DNA of 64,000 bases from Chondrosia reniformis. Taxonomy: Eukaryota; Porifera; Demospongiae; Chondrillida; Chondrillidae. A program made the position numbers and the translations under genes. Location of the stretch: assembly GCA_947172415.1 (NCBI GenBank), contig OX359194.1, positions 6,268,401-6,332,400 on the forward strand, given 5' to 3'. The notes beneath the pieces are model-generated. The model searched no databases. It was not told the DNA's origin and saw nothing but the letters and a program-made list of their open reading frames with translations. Below, piece after piece: positions 15,401 through 28,100 of this stretch (position 1 is its first letter; each line of letters begins with the position of its first letter).

Positions 15401-18400
15401 AACCATTTCAAGTGTCTCAAATTGTTAGATTTGGTAGGTTTATGTTCAAGATGTATGTATATACGTACCTACCTATACGTAGGTATAGGTAGGTAGATAC
15501 ATAGATGCATATCTGTGTATATACATATATACATATACATGTAGATGGTTGTCCAGCTGAAGAAACTTTGTGTGGAAACATCGGTGGTGTTTATTGGCCA
15601 GAGACGGAGATAGGTGGGGAATCCAGGCAACCATGTCCATGTGGTGTTAGCTCCACAACATTTGAAGATCTTGATTTGGTAGCCACAAGAGAATGCAGAG
15701 GAGATTTTGAAACTGGTGCAAAATGGAGTAGTCCAGAATGTTCTAACTGCAACTTAACAGGAGTGACCAGAGCTTTGTGTGAACTTGTCAATGTAAGACA
15801 AGTTTATATAATTAATTTAATCCTTCTTCCAATATTTAATTAAATTAAATAAGCTCCTTCATATACATAATAGCTATTTATATAAAGTCTCCATGGTTAC
15901 ATTGACCTATATGTTGGTGAGTTCTCCTCCATTAACTACATGTGTCACAGTTTGGGCAGCTCTATATACTGTACATCTATACCTCCTACCTTATAGATAT
16001 ACGTATATACACTTATATATACGTACCTATTGTACACAATTATTAATATTACATATAGATGTGCAACCTCAGTTGAATAACTTGAATACTCCAAATATAT
16101 AGACATCCAGTAAAATGGCAGCTTTAAGTGTATTTAATGGTTAATTTGATTTCTCTGCCACTATGGCGACATTTTAAAGGGTAACTGTACCTATTGGAGC
16201 AATTTGTCAACTCAATAGAGTCTTTTGTTATGATTTTAAGCTTGAAAGTTGTTAACATTTTAAGACACCATTTTCTTTGATATACAGCTATTACCTCTTC
16301 AATGTCAGGAATGTGAGAATGACAATATGCATACTGTAATAAGCCACTCACACTTCGGCCAATAAGGTTGTATATACCTACACAATCATGCATATGCTCA
16401 ACATTCTCTTTTTAGATTGACAATGGAGCTCAGTTGGCCAGTGCTTTAGTAACAGTTACAGAAAACACAGAGGAACTGAGAACTGAAGATCTTGCTTTGA
16501 GTGCCGATCTCTTGGAAGTTATTCCTACCTCAGAGGTTCAAGGAGATGAGAGAGTAAGCTTGAGATTTTATTTTATACTCATCATGCTACCTGTAATTCA
16601 TGCAACTCATCTAATATTGACATACGTACATACATACTTATCCAACATTTCAAACATAATACATACGTATATATATATTGTGAAAAATCAGGACATTATC
16701 ACTAAATGTTTTTATATAAAAAAGGTGTATTAAACATTATTATATACTATTCTAGTGTACATTTACTGCATGTGTGTATGTACTAGTTATTACATGCCAT
16801 TGTGAGCGTGTAATAAGTGGTTTATCGCTAAATTAATCGCTTACTTCTTTGTTTGATCTTTGTAAGTACTGATTGATTTGCAATTAGTGGTGTTTGTGTT
16901 GCTAGCCATGCCTATATTGAAGATGCGTGGGGGCTGTTCTGCCTTAAAGCCATATAAGGAGGTGTTAGGGGCGCTTATGTGTTTCTGGCAGTGCTGGTAA
17001 CCCGTTTACCTGCACACCTTTCCCTTTGATGTATGACGTCATCATGCAATAAGCTGTATTATTCATAGGAGATTGTGCAATACCAAATGTTTAGCTATAT
17101 ACTATTTACTAATGGTTTACCTAACTTCAATATACATATACGTATATCATCTATAAAAGGTGACCTTAGATATACTGGGAACAGTAGATCAGTTGGCTAG
17201 TGCACCACAAGAATCAATTAGAGCAAGTCAACAAAGTACAAATTCCTCATCAAGGTATATACATATACATACGTATATGGCATGTGCCCTTTTTCTTAAA
17301 GGAAAATATCCATTTTGATGATATGTGTGTTTATGAACCTCTTCTACAAATATATCTACTCAAGCACTTATTTTTCATCTCTCAGATTACTAGATATTCT
17401 TCAGACAGTCACTGAAAATGTTCCATTGGAGGAAAATGGAACTTTACAGTTTTTTGGAGAATCCTTTGGTCTTCAAGTACAGGCAGTAATGGTTGATCCC
17501 GAGACACCCCTAGTACCAGACCTGTCCAGCATTGCTGACAGCATTGCTAATAACTCTAACATGAGGCCTCCCTTAGCCAACATAGCTCTACCGGGATCAG
17601 CCATTCCCAACAGTACTGCACTCCGTGTCTCAGCTGCCCTGTACACTAATGCCACACTATTCCAACAAAGCAGTAGCTCTCTGCTTTTCTCAAATGAAAC
17701 AGAAGTGGGAAGTGTAGTGGTTTCATTGTCTATCTTTGGAAATGGACAAGAAATATCTGATTTGGAGGAGGCTGTGACAATTACTTTGGGAATAATGAAT
17801 CAGGTATAACAAAATGTTTGGAAAAAATAGGGAAACTTTAAGATCTAAGGCCGATCTTAAAGCATTGATATCATCATCATTAAACTCTGGATATTACCCC
17901 TGCCCACTCATGTCTCCTGAGGAGTGCAATGAGCTAATGGGTGGAACTGAAGTTTGCTTGATGAGAACCAGAGTCTCCCCTAGCCACTCAAAAAGATGGT
18001 TGAGACATAGACAGCCCCATTACGCTCCTTAGGTGACATGAGTGGGCAGGGGTAATATCCAGAGTTCAATGATGATGAAAACAAAATATTTATGTAGTTG
18101 CTAATGTTCATGCATACATCTTACTTTTTATCTCTTTCCCTGTATGCATACGTATATAGACCATTAACTATATATGAATATTTATATATAAATCATTCTT
18201 TAGGGTTATTTTCCAAGGTGTGCATTTTGGAACTTTTCTTTGGATCGTACGTATACATAGATTTATAATGATACTTATATATACGTATATATATATACAG
18301 TATATCAATACATTTACTATATGTATATGGAATTGATTAATCTTGTACACTATATATACAGTATATACAAGTCCAGGGAGACATTCTATACTGTATATAC

Positions 18401-21277
18401 ACATTCCTTGTATTCTTTTAGGTAACTTTGGTGCTTGGGACAATTCTGGTTGTGATCTTATTAATTCAACAAATAACTATATTGTTTGTGAATGTGATCA
18501 CTTGACTAACTTTGCAATTCTTTTGGTATGTTTTATCTGAAATGGCAGCTACTTAGAATTGGATCATTTTCAGCTATTCCTTGCATTTATAGTTTAACAG
18601 TTAATGCGTTACAAATATTTCAAAGAAACAGTTGAAAATGATCCAATTTTTCAATAGCTACTATATGTAAGTCTTTTAGCAGATGCTGCAGCTGATAATA
18701 CACCTACTATTTATACACATTATACTGTATAGTCTATTGTTGGTATTTTATACATGTTATACTGTATAGTCTATTGTTGGTATTTTATATTATACTTTAG
18801 GATATTTTTCCAGATGTACCGGGACCGCCTGATGATCTTACATTGCAGAACCAGTTCCTGACAGCTGTATCATACATTGGAACAAGTATATCCATCATTT
18901 GCCTTATTCTAACAATAGTACCTTATTTAGCAGACAAGTAAGCTAAAACATTGCATACGCACATATACATATAAGTAAATCATGAATAATTGAAGTGATT
19001 GAAGAAACCGCACACATCACAATAACTCTACACTCTACAGAGACATCATGCAACCATCCTGTAATGATGCAGCTAAATATTACTTGCAGAGATATACATA
19101 TTGAATCACTTAATCAATCAATCAATAAATCAGTATAGACATACGTATATCTCCTAGACAGGAGATCATCCTTAAAAGAAATAGGAAGTAGAAGTAAAAA
19201 CAGTTCACATGAACCATTTAAAATTGTCTATCCACCTCCTTTCCTTGGTCTTCCTCGAGGCCATTTTCCTTCCACCTTTCCTTTAAACACTCTACTTACA
19301 CAACTTCCACTATTTATTACTTACATTTCAATATAATAATAGCTACCTACGTATGTACACGTTTATGGTTAACTTATCACATAAACACTGTAGCTGTCTT
19401 ATTTTGATTTTTGGATTTTTTTATTTATAATTGGTATGTATAAAAGTCACTATGCAGCTCTCTCTTTTACTGAACTACATGGATGTGCAGTATACAATAA
19501 TCACAGAAATGCTTCAATCATTTTTCATCATTCAGTAGTTTAATACTCTAACCAGCTGCACCTCAGTTACCTTACCTATCATTTCCTGTGGGAGGAGTCA
19601 TATAACGCATGAAAAATCTAAGATACCATTTTCCTACATGCTATGCCTATTCTGTAAAAAGAGCCTATAGGGGAACTAAACCTGAAGAGAGCTTTAGATG
19701 AAGATACAGGAGTATTTTCTTCCTTCTTTTCCCTTCTTTCATCTTCTTCTCCACTGGGTCAAACAGCCGTTTCTGGGAATTCCACCCTTCATCAGTGATC
19801 CTGGGAGTCTTTGTCTTTTTCTTTATCTTGATCTTCTGTGAATCCTCATATATATCCTGAAATCCTGTATATCCTATATATATATATATATCCTGTGAAT
19901 CCTCATATATATATAATACATCACATATAACACACATGCATATTCCACCTTAATGTTTTCCACTTAGGACACTTCGACAAGGAATCCACAGACAGCTCCT
20001 GATTAATCTCTGTGTAGCTCTCACAGGGTTGTATGCTACCTTCATAGTCAGCACCTTCTCAATGGCAGTGTGGCAGTGGTGCATTGTTATATCTGCTTTA
20101 ATGCAGTACTTCTTTCTGGCTACCTTCTTCTGGATGACTGCAGAGGCTATCAATCTGTATCGAAAACTGGTTCAAGTGTTCAAACCTGATATCAAAAACT
20201 ATATAGCTATTGCCATGGCAACATGCTGGGGTGAGATGGATTATATTTGAGAATACTACATTTGTTAGCATTTTAACATTATACGCCATAATGCATCATT
20301 CCATATTTTAAACTTTCAGTTGTTCCAGTCTTCATAGTAGCATTCTCCTTAGCTCCAAGATATCAGAACTACTTCCATCAGAACTTGTAAGTTTATTGTG
20401 CATATACACACATATATACAATGCTTTTACGTACGTATATATAGGATTTATAAACCCTAGTTTTCTGAGTTGTATATATTTCAAATCCCTTTTAATACTC
20501 CACTTTAGCTGTCGTGTTTATGATTACTCCTTCTACTTTGGAGTGATTATCCCTTTTGGACTGGTCTACATCTTCAACTGGGTCACCTTCATTCTCATAA
20601 TGGTCTTTCTGTCTTCAAGACCCAACTTAAAGAAGGAAGGCAGCAAGAAGGCCAACTATCGCAAGCTGAAAGAGAACCTGTGGGTTGCTATGGGACTGTC
20701 GGTACTCTTTGGACTGGGATGGGGTATTGGACTCCTAGCCACCACAGGACTGCCTTCATTTATTAATATAATCTTTGAATGGGCATTCACAATAATGACA
20801 GCATTTCAAGGATTAATCATATTCATTCTCTACTGCTTGAGAGCAGCTGAAGCGAGGAAGGTCTGGAAGAGGATTCTGTGCTGTGAGAGCAAGAGACATA
20901 AACATTCATTGGAGCCAAGTAGCAGTGGATGGACTGGTACGCTAGCTACAAAGATTACCACTCTAGGAAGACGTACTTCACGATCCCTTGCCAAAAGGTT
21001 TACTGCAAAGAAGACATCTATAAATGGATCAACAGAAACTGGTCAAATTATATCAAATCCTTCTATTCAGGAGAGTAAGACAGAGCCAAGCTCTTTCAAG
21101 TTTGTATCAGAGCAAACAAGTAGCCACCAAAGCCATCAGGATTCCCAGCAGTTTCTGTTTCAAAGTGTAGATATACATCTGCAACCAACTGCGACTGAAA
21201 AGGGTAATACCATGGCTCAAAAGGATTTGTGTTCATTTGATGAAAACATACAAATACAAGTAGAGGATCCTATGTAA
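406..21277 (+). CDS. Adhesion GPCR with giant Ig/FN3 ectodomain, EGF, HormR, GAIN/GPS, 7TM
   Basis: Multi-exon surface receptor of about 3614 aa. Exon 1 (406-484) encodes a signal peptide (MNHLIKTLVVFISVCW). FN3: 1238-1519. Then Ig exons 1794-2138 plus 808n (n=0-7) alternate with FN3 exons 2201-2518 plus 808n (n=0-6). These are followed by FN3 7861-8169; Ig 8412-8747 and 8885-9154; FN3 9701-10015; Ig 10713-11027, 11408-11689, 11882-12166 and 12470-12823; EGF-like 13225-13350 (six Cys); and Ig 13571-13843. All these domain exons are phase 1-1. Next come an unassigned, possibly SEA-like segment (13958-14052, 15178-15433), a Cys-rich HormR-like exon (15545-15792) and GAIN exons (16416-16553, 17160-17254, 17386-17803). 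The GPS is split over 18204-18246 and 18422-18525, with CDHL|TNFAILL predicting cleavage after about residue 3196 and a tethered agonist. 7TM exons: 18801-18937, 19968-20230, 20320-20386 and 20509-21277; TM7 carries FQGLIIFILYC, typical of adhesion GPCRs. The tail is Ser/Thr-rich. The 14052/15178 junction is uncertain: the strong donor at 14058 is out of phase, whereas GT at 14053 is in phase. Confidence 0.9.
1794..7794 (+). repeat. Tandem array of 808-bp Ig+FN3 exon-pair units (7 full plus an eighth Ig exon)
   Basis: The unit is an Ig exon (345 bp), a 62-bp intron, an FN3 exon (318 bp) and an 83-bp intron. Ig exons start at 1794, 2602, 3410, 4218, 5026, 5834, 6642 and 7450, exactly 808 bp apart, so there are no net indels even in the introns. 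Copies differ by scattered substitutions: LVYALD/LVYAMD, SSLADS/SNLADS, IPGALK/IPEALK, HQM/HRM, AKV/ATV. The first and last units are the most diverged; the eighth Ig ends differently and is followed by a divergent FN3 exon at 7861. Every exon is phase 1-1, so unit gain or loss keeps the reading frame. Ig cores show Cys...W-Y-K-D...D-S-G-N-Y-T-C. Confidence 0.97.
9303..9590 (+). repeat. Intronic segment duplicated at about 10293-10700
   Basis: The intron before the FN3 exon at 9701 and the intron before the Ig exon at 10713 share an extended, moderately diverged sequence. Shared stretches include ATGCAAATnTCATGTATTTC, CTGGCAGAATGCTGTGACAA and CCAAGTGACCACAGT, in the same order. This suggests an old exon-plus-intron duplication about 1 kb apart, independent of the young 808-bp array. 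Confidence 0.75.
11111..11352 (+). mobile_element. Dispersed ~200-240-bp repeat family, copy 1
   Basis: Non-coding interspersed repeat inside a GPCR intron. The core runs from AAAATCTAAGATACCATTTT through CCTATAGAGGAACTAAACC, a CT-rich tract and CCACTGGGTCAGACA to GATCCTGGGAGTCTTTGTC. Eleven copies or fragments occur in the window in both orientations. I see no ORF. SINE-like or MITE-like is an inference: termini and target-site duplications were not resolved. Confidence 0.8.
14174..14555. repeat. Perfect 182-bp inverted repeat (long hairpin)
   Basis: Arms 14174-14355 and 14374-14555 are reverse complements over their whole length as read, around an 18-bp spacer. Inner ends are GGGCGCAC and GTGCGCCC. 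It lies in a GPCR intron. One arm's sequence recurs in diverged form at about 35930-36090, so it belongs to a dispersed element rather than to the gene. Confidence 0.93.
14880..15116. mobile_element. MITE-like element remnant sharing its terminus with 36105-36254
   Basis: The stretch from AACATGTTTTGGCATTTAG to a terminal palindrome (AGAGAGTAC..GTACTCTCT) recurs at 36105-36254, and the same palindromic end recurs at about 55772-55793. At the 35930-36254 copy the hairpin-arm sequence and this terminus are contiguous. The 14174-15116 block may therefore be one composite element. Confidence 0.65.
16740..17100. other. Intron between GAIN exons, no gene seen
   Basis: Part of the intron 16554-17159. 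It contains a less AT-rich block (about 16895-17040) that reads like an old interspersed insertion, but no second copy was found in the window. No coding or RNA signature was recognised. Confidence 0.4.
17866..18078. repeat. Inverted repeat with ~55-bp arms in the intron before the GPS
   Basis: The left arm (about 17866-17923, containing CTGGATATTACCCCTGCCCA) is nearly the reverse complement of the right arm (about 18027-18078), with about 100 bp between. A diverged relative lies at about 28920-29080 in the phosphatase gene. It is probably a small foldback or MITE copy. Confidence 0.75.
18558..18660. repeat. Short inverted repeat in the GPCR intron
   Basis: TTGGATCATTTTCAGCT near the left end pairs with AGTTGAAAATGATCCAA near the right end, giving a foldback with an AT-rich loop in the intron between the GPS and TM1 exons. 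Just downstream, a unit of about 35 bp containing ATACTGTATAGTCTATTGTT is duplicated in tandem (about 18720-18790). Confidence 0.6.
19609..19858 (+). mobile_element. Dispersed repeat family, copy 2
   Basis: Near full-length copy, closely similar to the one at 11111, in the intron between the TM1 and TM2-3 exons of the GPCR. It is followed by an AT-rich microsatellite. Confidence 0.8.
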
Positions 21278-22102
21278 ATAGTGGTAGTGATTCATTGGCA
21301 GATCAAAGTCAAGATAAAAGATAAAGTACAATAATAATGACTACATGTAAATCACTGCTTAAATATCTCCATGCATGCACACATATATAAGAAAATAATA
21401 AGTACATTGCCAGATTATGTCATTTCATATATGTATATATATATTACTTTTGAATATTGTGTGACCTGTCACCATATAAACGGGCATGTCAGCTTGTATG
21501 TGCTGATAAAGGAACTTCAACTTTCATGTACAATAATATTAATAATAACTAGTGCGCATAGTGACCATATATAATTACCTTCGTAGGAAGGAAACATAAA
21601 CATGAATGGAGCATTGCTATGGTAATAGTGTATCATGTGACACTGATTACCATGCAGTTTGATTATAATTGAATATATAAGCCAGTGAAATGAAGGTTAT
21701 ATATATATAATGATCTATAATAGTTGCAATTGCGGTTATCGAGATTGTAATTGCATGCTCCTGCATCTAGTTAAGCACCAGGAGGCTCATAGGAGCTGCA
21801 TGATGTCATTCTGAGCCTCCTCAGTTGTATTTTACAATGGGCTAGCCGGTGCTTATAAGCCAAAAATTGGATTAAAAGTCTAAATTTGATGCCACAGATG
21901 ATGCAAATTCGAATTCGTGTGCTGTTAGTCTTTAGATATAAACAAAACTATAAATTAAATCCTGCATGTAAAGCCAAAAAACTCTTTAACAAAAAGCCCA
22001 AAATTACGTAATATGCATACGGTATGGGCGTAGATATTTGGGGTGTTGACACAAGCAATATATCGCAACCGCCCTCCCAAATCTCGAGAGTAAATTGAAA
22101 AC
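21278..22102. other. Intergenic region between the GPCR and the receptor phosphatase
   Basis: Contains the GPCR 3' UTR and the phosphatase promoter or 5' UTR. No open frame looks coding. A small foldback (AGGAGGCTCA at about 21780 with TGAGCCTCCT at about 21810) is visible. I see no canonical AATAAA close to the GPCR stop. Confidence 0.5.
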
Positions 22103-25100
22103 ATGATAAAGGCTCTCGTCAAGGCTATCGTACAACAGCCAGTTATTTTGCTGTTGTTAGCTCTCAGCCTTAGAGGTGAGGTATATATATTAGTCAAGTG
22201 TTTTGTATGCTGAAGTAATCCTAATTTTCTTCCAATAGCTTTTAGAGTCGTCAATTGTACAGAAACGTTTACTGGAGACCAGTACTTTGAATTTTCAGTT
22301 TCACTTTTATCGCTACCTGGAGAAGTTATAGAAACGTTTAATTTTGATCCTGGAGAGGTATGAACCACCAGAATTACATACTATTGTACATCGGTCTGAA
22401 GGAACAAGATGTGCATAGGGCGTCCATGGCCATGGGTTGCAGCACCATTTACAAAATTTCAAATACGACTTTAAATCTACAATATTTTGTCATTATGCAG
22501 AGAACCGGAGTTGTGCCTACCGATTGCAAGGTTATAATAGAAGAATCAACACCGTTTGGTATTCAGTGCCACGATGAACGTTATGATTTTGATCTCATAG
22601 TGCAGGAAATACTTTCAAAAAGTTCCGTTCGTGAGTACAATTTTTCGATTACTGCAGAAGATCAAACAAGTATGGTTACAGTAAGAATTCGGCCTCCTTC
22701 GATTTCTCTTGCGATCACTTCTGAGATCAATGTTAACCTGATCGAAGTAGGACAAGTGCTCCCTACCAATCCAATATGCATGGATGGCAATGATGACGTT
22801 ACAACTCTGCCTAATGGCAGAAATAATGGAAAATTTGCGTTTTATCTCTATGACTTTGACATCAGTACAAAATCAACTCAAATATACAGCTACTTCAGTA
22901 TCAGGAATGATTCACTGATTGAAATTGTCAGGCATCCCTTGGAGCTATATACTAATAACATCACCAATTTTGTACTCAATATAGTCTGCACAGATTTTGG
23001 CAGTCCCCAGTCCCTAAGGACATTAGCCAGAATCAATATTTCACTGTTTGGTAAGGCAATGCCTTTTAGTTCCTATTTTTACACATGCAGATATTTAAGA
23101 CTTGAAATCATTGCTGGAATTCATCTTTAATACATTTAACAAGTCTTATCCACCCTTAGATGTATATTAGCAATACATAAGAGCCTGTTTTTAGATTCAC
23201 TAAAATCAATTTAGTTTCAGATATTTGGCATACAGCTTGCAATAACCATTGCCCAAATGTGTAATAATCACTGCAATACCCCTTTGAAAACCATCCCATG
23301 GAACTCAGTCTGGTATGTAGACAATTGCTTTAGTTGGTAAAGAAAATGTTTGTGTTTATCATTCTTGGTTGTGAAGGAGGTGAATGTGGCTTGCCTGAGG
23401 TTAAACCAAATGCTGGAGTCAGTTTGCCTGGAGGAACAGATTTTTTTGCTGTTGGAATATATGAATGCAATGATGGTTATATCCTTTCTGGTGATCCTAG
23501 CATCTACTGTCAGACAAGTAAAACATGGACCATTAGTAATGCAACTTGTACAGGTAAGCATGATTGCATTATAGCTATATATACAAGATTTGACAAAAAG
23601 TGAGTAGTACTTACTTGTAGCTCTAAGGCTATGAATATTTGCCTTCCCTTTTTAAAAATGGAAAGGCAGTTACTGTATCTACAACTACGTACATTTTTGT
23701 AGTTTGTGAGCCTCTTCCAAATGTTACCAATGGGTATGTAACATATCCACAAGGATCCAAAGTGGGAACAGCAGCAGAATACATTTGCCATTTTGGATTT
23801 AAGATAACAGGAAATCCATTCCGATTTTGTAATGGAAATGGAAACTGGGGTGGAATTGCACCATCCTGTACATGTACGTAGGTTATTATAAATTAACAAG
23901 CCTTTCTTTTTTCTTTGAAAACATAGCATATTTAAAAATGTGATGATAAGTCTTAAAAAAACATGTATAGCAAGACTGTTGGATTAACTACGTATGTATC
24001 CATAATATCTACATATGTTCATATAGTGGTGGATTGCAACCAGCCAAAGGATGGCTTCAGAAATCATGTTCTGACACCTAATGGTACAACGTTTAATGCA
24101 GTAGCTGAGTATATTTGTGATGAAGGTTACATTATTTATGGTAATGATAAGAGGACCTGTCTCTCCTCTGGAGAGTGGAGCGGCAGTGTTATTCACTGTG
24201 CAGGTAGGTTCCTCCTAGTTTTACTATAATATTTTAAAGTACAAGGGCCAATCTAGAAAATTGTAAGGGGGTACGAAAAGATGGGAGTGTTATAGAGAAT
24301 GGTATGATGTGGTTTGGCTATTATTTTGCCAAAATTTTAAAATTTAAATTTTCTTTTAAAATATGGCTGCTACAAACTCAAACTCAGACAGGGTTACTCC
24401 AGCACCCAGGCCCCCCACCCCCTGAATCCATCACTGCATCTTTTAAGTAATTAAATATTACCTATGTACTATATATCAGTCCTCTCACTGTGTACTACTT
24501 TAATCCATTGTGATATGGCTTGCTACCTCTTACAGTTACTGACTGTGGTGTACCTGAAGATATTCCTAACGGCAGTGTCCTTACACCGGATGGGACTACT
24601 CATGGATCACAGGGGTACTTCAATTGCTCTAAAGGATTCAACCTGCATAATGGACATTTGAATATCATTTGTCTGGGTGGAAAATGGAGTGGATCGCTAC
24701 CCTCTTGTAGTAGTGAGTTTACATGATTACAGGATTTTTTTTACCTTTTTCTGTCATTCTAATTGTAAACAAAAAGAAATATGTATCCCATGCTTTAAGT
24801 AATTAGTGCAAACTACATACTAATAACTGTATATCTACATCTCTGGAATAGAGTATGGCATTTGTATGGTATGAATACTCTATATAACACCTTTTGAATT
24901 TTCTAAAACATCATAATCTTTATAGTTATTATGAAGCTAAAAAACAATTTTCTTAGACTAATGACTTTGGTAATCTATAGAACTTTGGATGATGATGCAG
25001 TTAGGCTTCTTTTCTTCCTTTTGAAGTTTCCACTGGTCCATGTTTGAATCATGTTATCGCTATGATGTACTAATTGAAGTTGATTTTAGAAGTAATAATG

Positions 25101-28100
25101 TGTTTGTGAATCTACTCACTGCAGGAATAGACTGTGGAGAACCAAAGGGTGTTAGATTTGGTGTGATTGATACACACAAGGGGCTCCTGTATCCTTCCCT
25201 TGGCATGTATAGCTGCTTTGAAGGACATCAGCTGATGGATGGTAATCAGGTTATAATGTGCACAGACAATGGAGAGTGGTTTGGGGAAGTTCCCTTTTGC
25301 CAAGGTACGTACTGTACATAATTGTAAATGGACAGATATATACGTAGGTGATATTCAGTTCTACCTTTTAAAAGTTTGTTCAAATTGCCTCTTATGTTTT
25401 AGCATTACCAGCAGTCACTCAGCCCAAATCAGAGAGTAACTTTCCTGCTATAATTGGAGGCTCCGTAGCAGCTGCAATAATATTGGGGTTTTTGATTGGC
25501 TGCATCCTGTGCTTCATATTCACATGTTGCTTTTGTTATCCCTGCTGGTAAGTAACTATTGCAATGAATCCAATAGCCTAATATGAAAATATATCTTGTT
25601 GTATATATAGTATGAACAAATCTGAAGATAACACAACTTATGCTGATGAAATTGAAAAGGAAGACATTGTAAGTACTGGTGTCCATTCTAAAGAGTGTAA
25701 AACAGCATGTTGATGATAAACATGTACCTCTTGTTGACATCTACATATGTATTATTAAATTAGATTGAAGTAACTCATGTTGAAAGAAGAGAAAAAAGTG
25801 AGTACATTCTTAGTTGTTTACATGACTGTTTACATGGCTGTTTACATGGCTGTTTACATGGCTGTTTACATGGCTGTTTACATGGCTGTTTACATGGCTG
25901 TTTACATGGCTGTTTGCATGGCTGTTTACATGGCTGTTTACATGGCTGTTTGCATGGCTGTTTGCATGGCTGTTTACATGGCTGTTTACATGGCTGTTTA
26001 CATGGCTGTTTACATGGCTGTTTGCATGGCTGTTTACATGGCTGTTAACATGGCTGTTTGCATGGCTGTTTGCATGGCTGTTTGCATGGCTGTTTACATG
26101 GCTGTTTACATGGCTGTTTGCATGGCTGTTTGCATGGCTGTTTGCATGGCTGTTTGCATGGCTGTTTACATGGCTGTTTACATGGCTGTTTGCATGGCTG
26201 TTTACATGGTTGTGCCAACTATAAACTTCAATGAAGGTTATGATGTATGTATTTTTATTCTACAGATGGGATAGCAATAAGGGATTTTCCAACTCATGTG
26301 GCTAGATTGCATTCTGAGAATAACATCTACTTTATTGAAGAATACGAGGTACTTCATATTGATAATTTAGAGGCAGTGTTTATCAAGCAAGTTTATAGGA
26401 TTTTTACTGGATATTCTGTGCACATGGATATTACAGTATTGAGTTGATTGTTATTTTAGTATACGTACAATTATACAATTATACCCTTATTATTAGTGTG
26501 CTATTAAATTTAGCTATATTAGCGATTTGACATTTACCGCTAAAATTAGAGTTCGCTAAATATAGTACTACTACTATACTGTATTACTGTAATTAACTAA
26601 CAAAAGTTCCCTGCATCTTGTAAGTCGCTAATATTAAATTCCGCTATGTGGGGTAAAATCCAGTTTCGCTAACTTTTGGTTCCACTTAAATAAAGGGATT
26701 TACAGTATATATCTCCTTTGTATGTATGTATGTGTTCAACATGTCTTTGTAGTACCTATTGTTTTAATAACTTCTGCCACTTAGGAAAGAATACTTAATA
26801 CTATAGTTCTTAACGATCACTTCATTTTCATGCATATGAATCTTTTACAGAAACTTAAGGACTATTCTCCTAATATGGGAGTGGCATTTGCCCAGTTTCC
26901 AGAGAATATTAGAAAGAATAGATATGCTAATATCTTACCTTGTAAGTTTAACATGTAAAAGAACTATGCATATGACAAACGTACAACAATGCAGATGTAA
27001 GAATGTACATATTTGATCAATTTGAAGTTAATGTGCAATTATAGCAGGTCCAATGAAATATCTACTGAAAGGTCCACTTATGTACATAAGTATATTAATT
27101 CACAACATAGCATCCTCAATATAAGTATACCTTATGGAAAGATGCACTTTCCCAAAGAGAGTAGATTGTTACAACTGATTTTTTTTAATATTTCAGACAA
27201 TGATGTTTCCCTTTTTAACCCTATCAGATGATGATTCAAGAGTTACTCTAAACCCACTGGATTTGAACCCAGCAAATAGCTATATTAATGCTAGTTATAT
27301 TGATGTGAGTTAATACTAATATGCATGTGCATACAGTAACAATGTACGTGCATGTAATAAAACTATACTTGCCATTTCTATGGCGATGGGCTGGCTAATT
27401 TCTGGTTTCAGCTATAGTTTATATACACAGTATTACTAAAATTATCAGTCCTATATAGGAAATAAATCTATTAAGTTGTAAACCAATTAGTGGCACTAGC
27501 AAATTACCTTTTCAAGCTTCCACCTTGTTGGCATGGCAACTAGAGGTATATACAAACAGATATACTTCATCATAGTTTGGTGCTCTTGTTAATGAAATCT
27601 GACTGCTGTTTTCATCCTTGTACTATTACAGTACAGGTACATATATACATATACGTACGTATGTATGTATGTTCTTGCATCCCATTTTTATGCTTCCTAT
27701 AGGGTTACATGAAGACTAAAGAATATATTGCCACACAAGGTACTGTATGTATGTTAGTTATGTACGTATTATGTTCCAATGTAGGAAATATATTTCATTT
27801 ACTTTTACTAGACATACATACGTATCCCAGAGTATGTTAATTAATAGTTAACAAAACTCCTAAAATTACGTGTAATTGGTCCAATTACAACTGATTCGTT
27901 TACATTGGTTGGTTGCCATGACAGATAGTACGTATATATTGTCCTAAACTCACAGTACTCACTGTACGTATACAGTAATTGTTTAAGAATACTACTTCCA
28001 TACATGGTCTGTACATAAAGTGGTAACTTCATGTCACCTTGGGGTATACATAAAGCCATGGTAACTTCATGTCACCTTGGGGTATACATATGCAGGACCT

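Noticed and set aside
22360-22500. N-terminal extension of the open frame covering 22501-23050
   Set aside because: The preceding exon ends at a donor (22358) and an acceptor AG at 22500 opens the frame in phase, so this stretch is intron.
25777-26274. 165-codon open frame of repeated MAVY/MAVC
   Set aside because: Product of a 12-bp tandem repeat in an intron. It is in a different frame from the adjacent exon 25764-25797.
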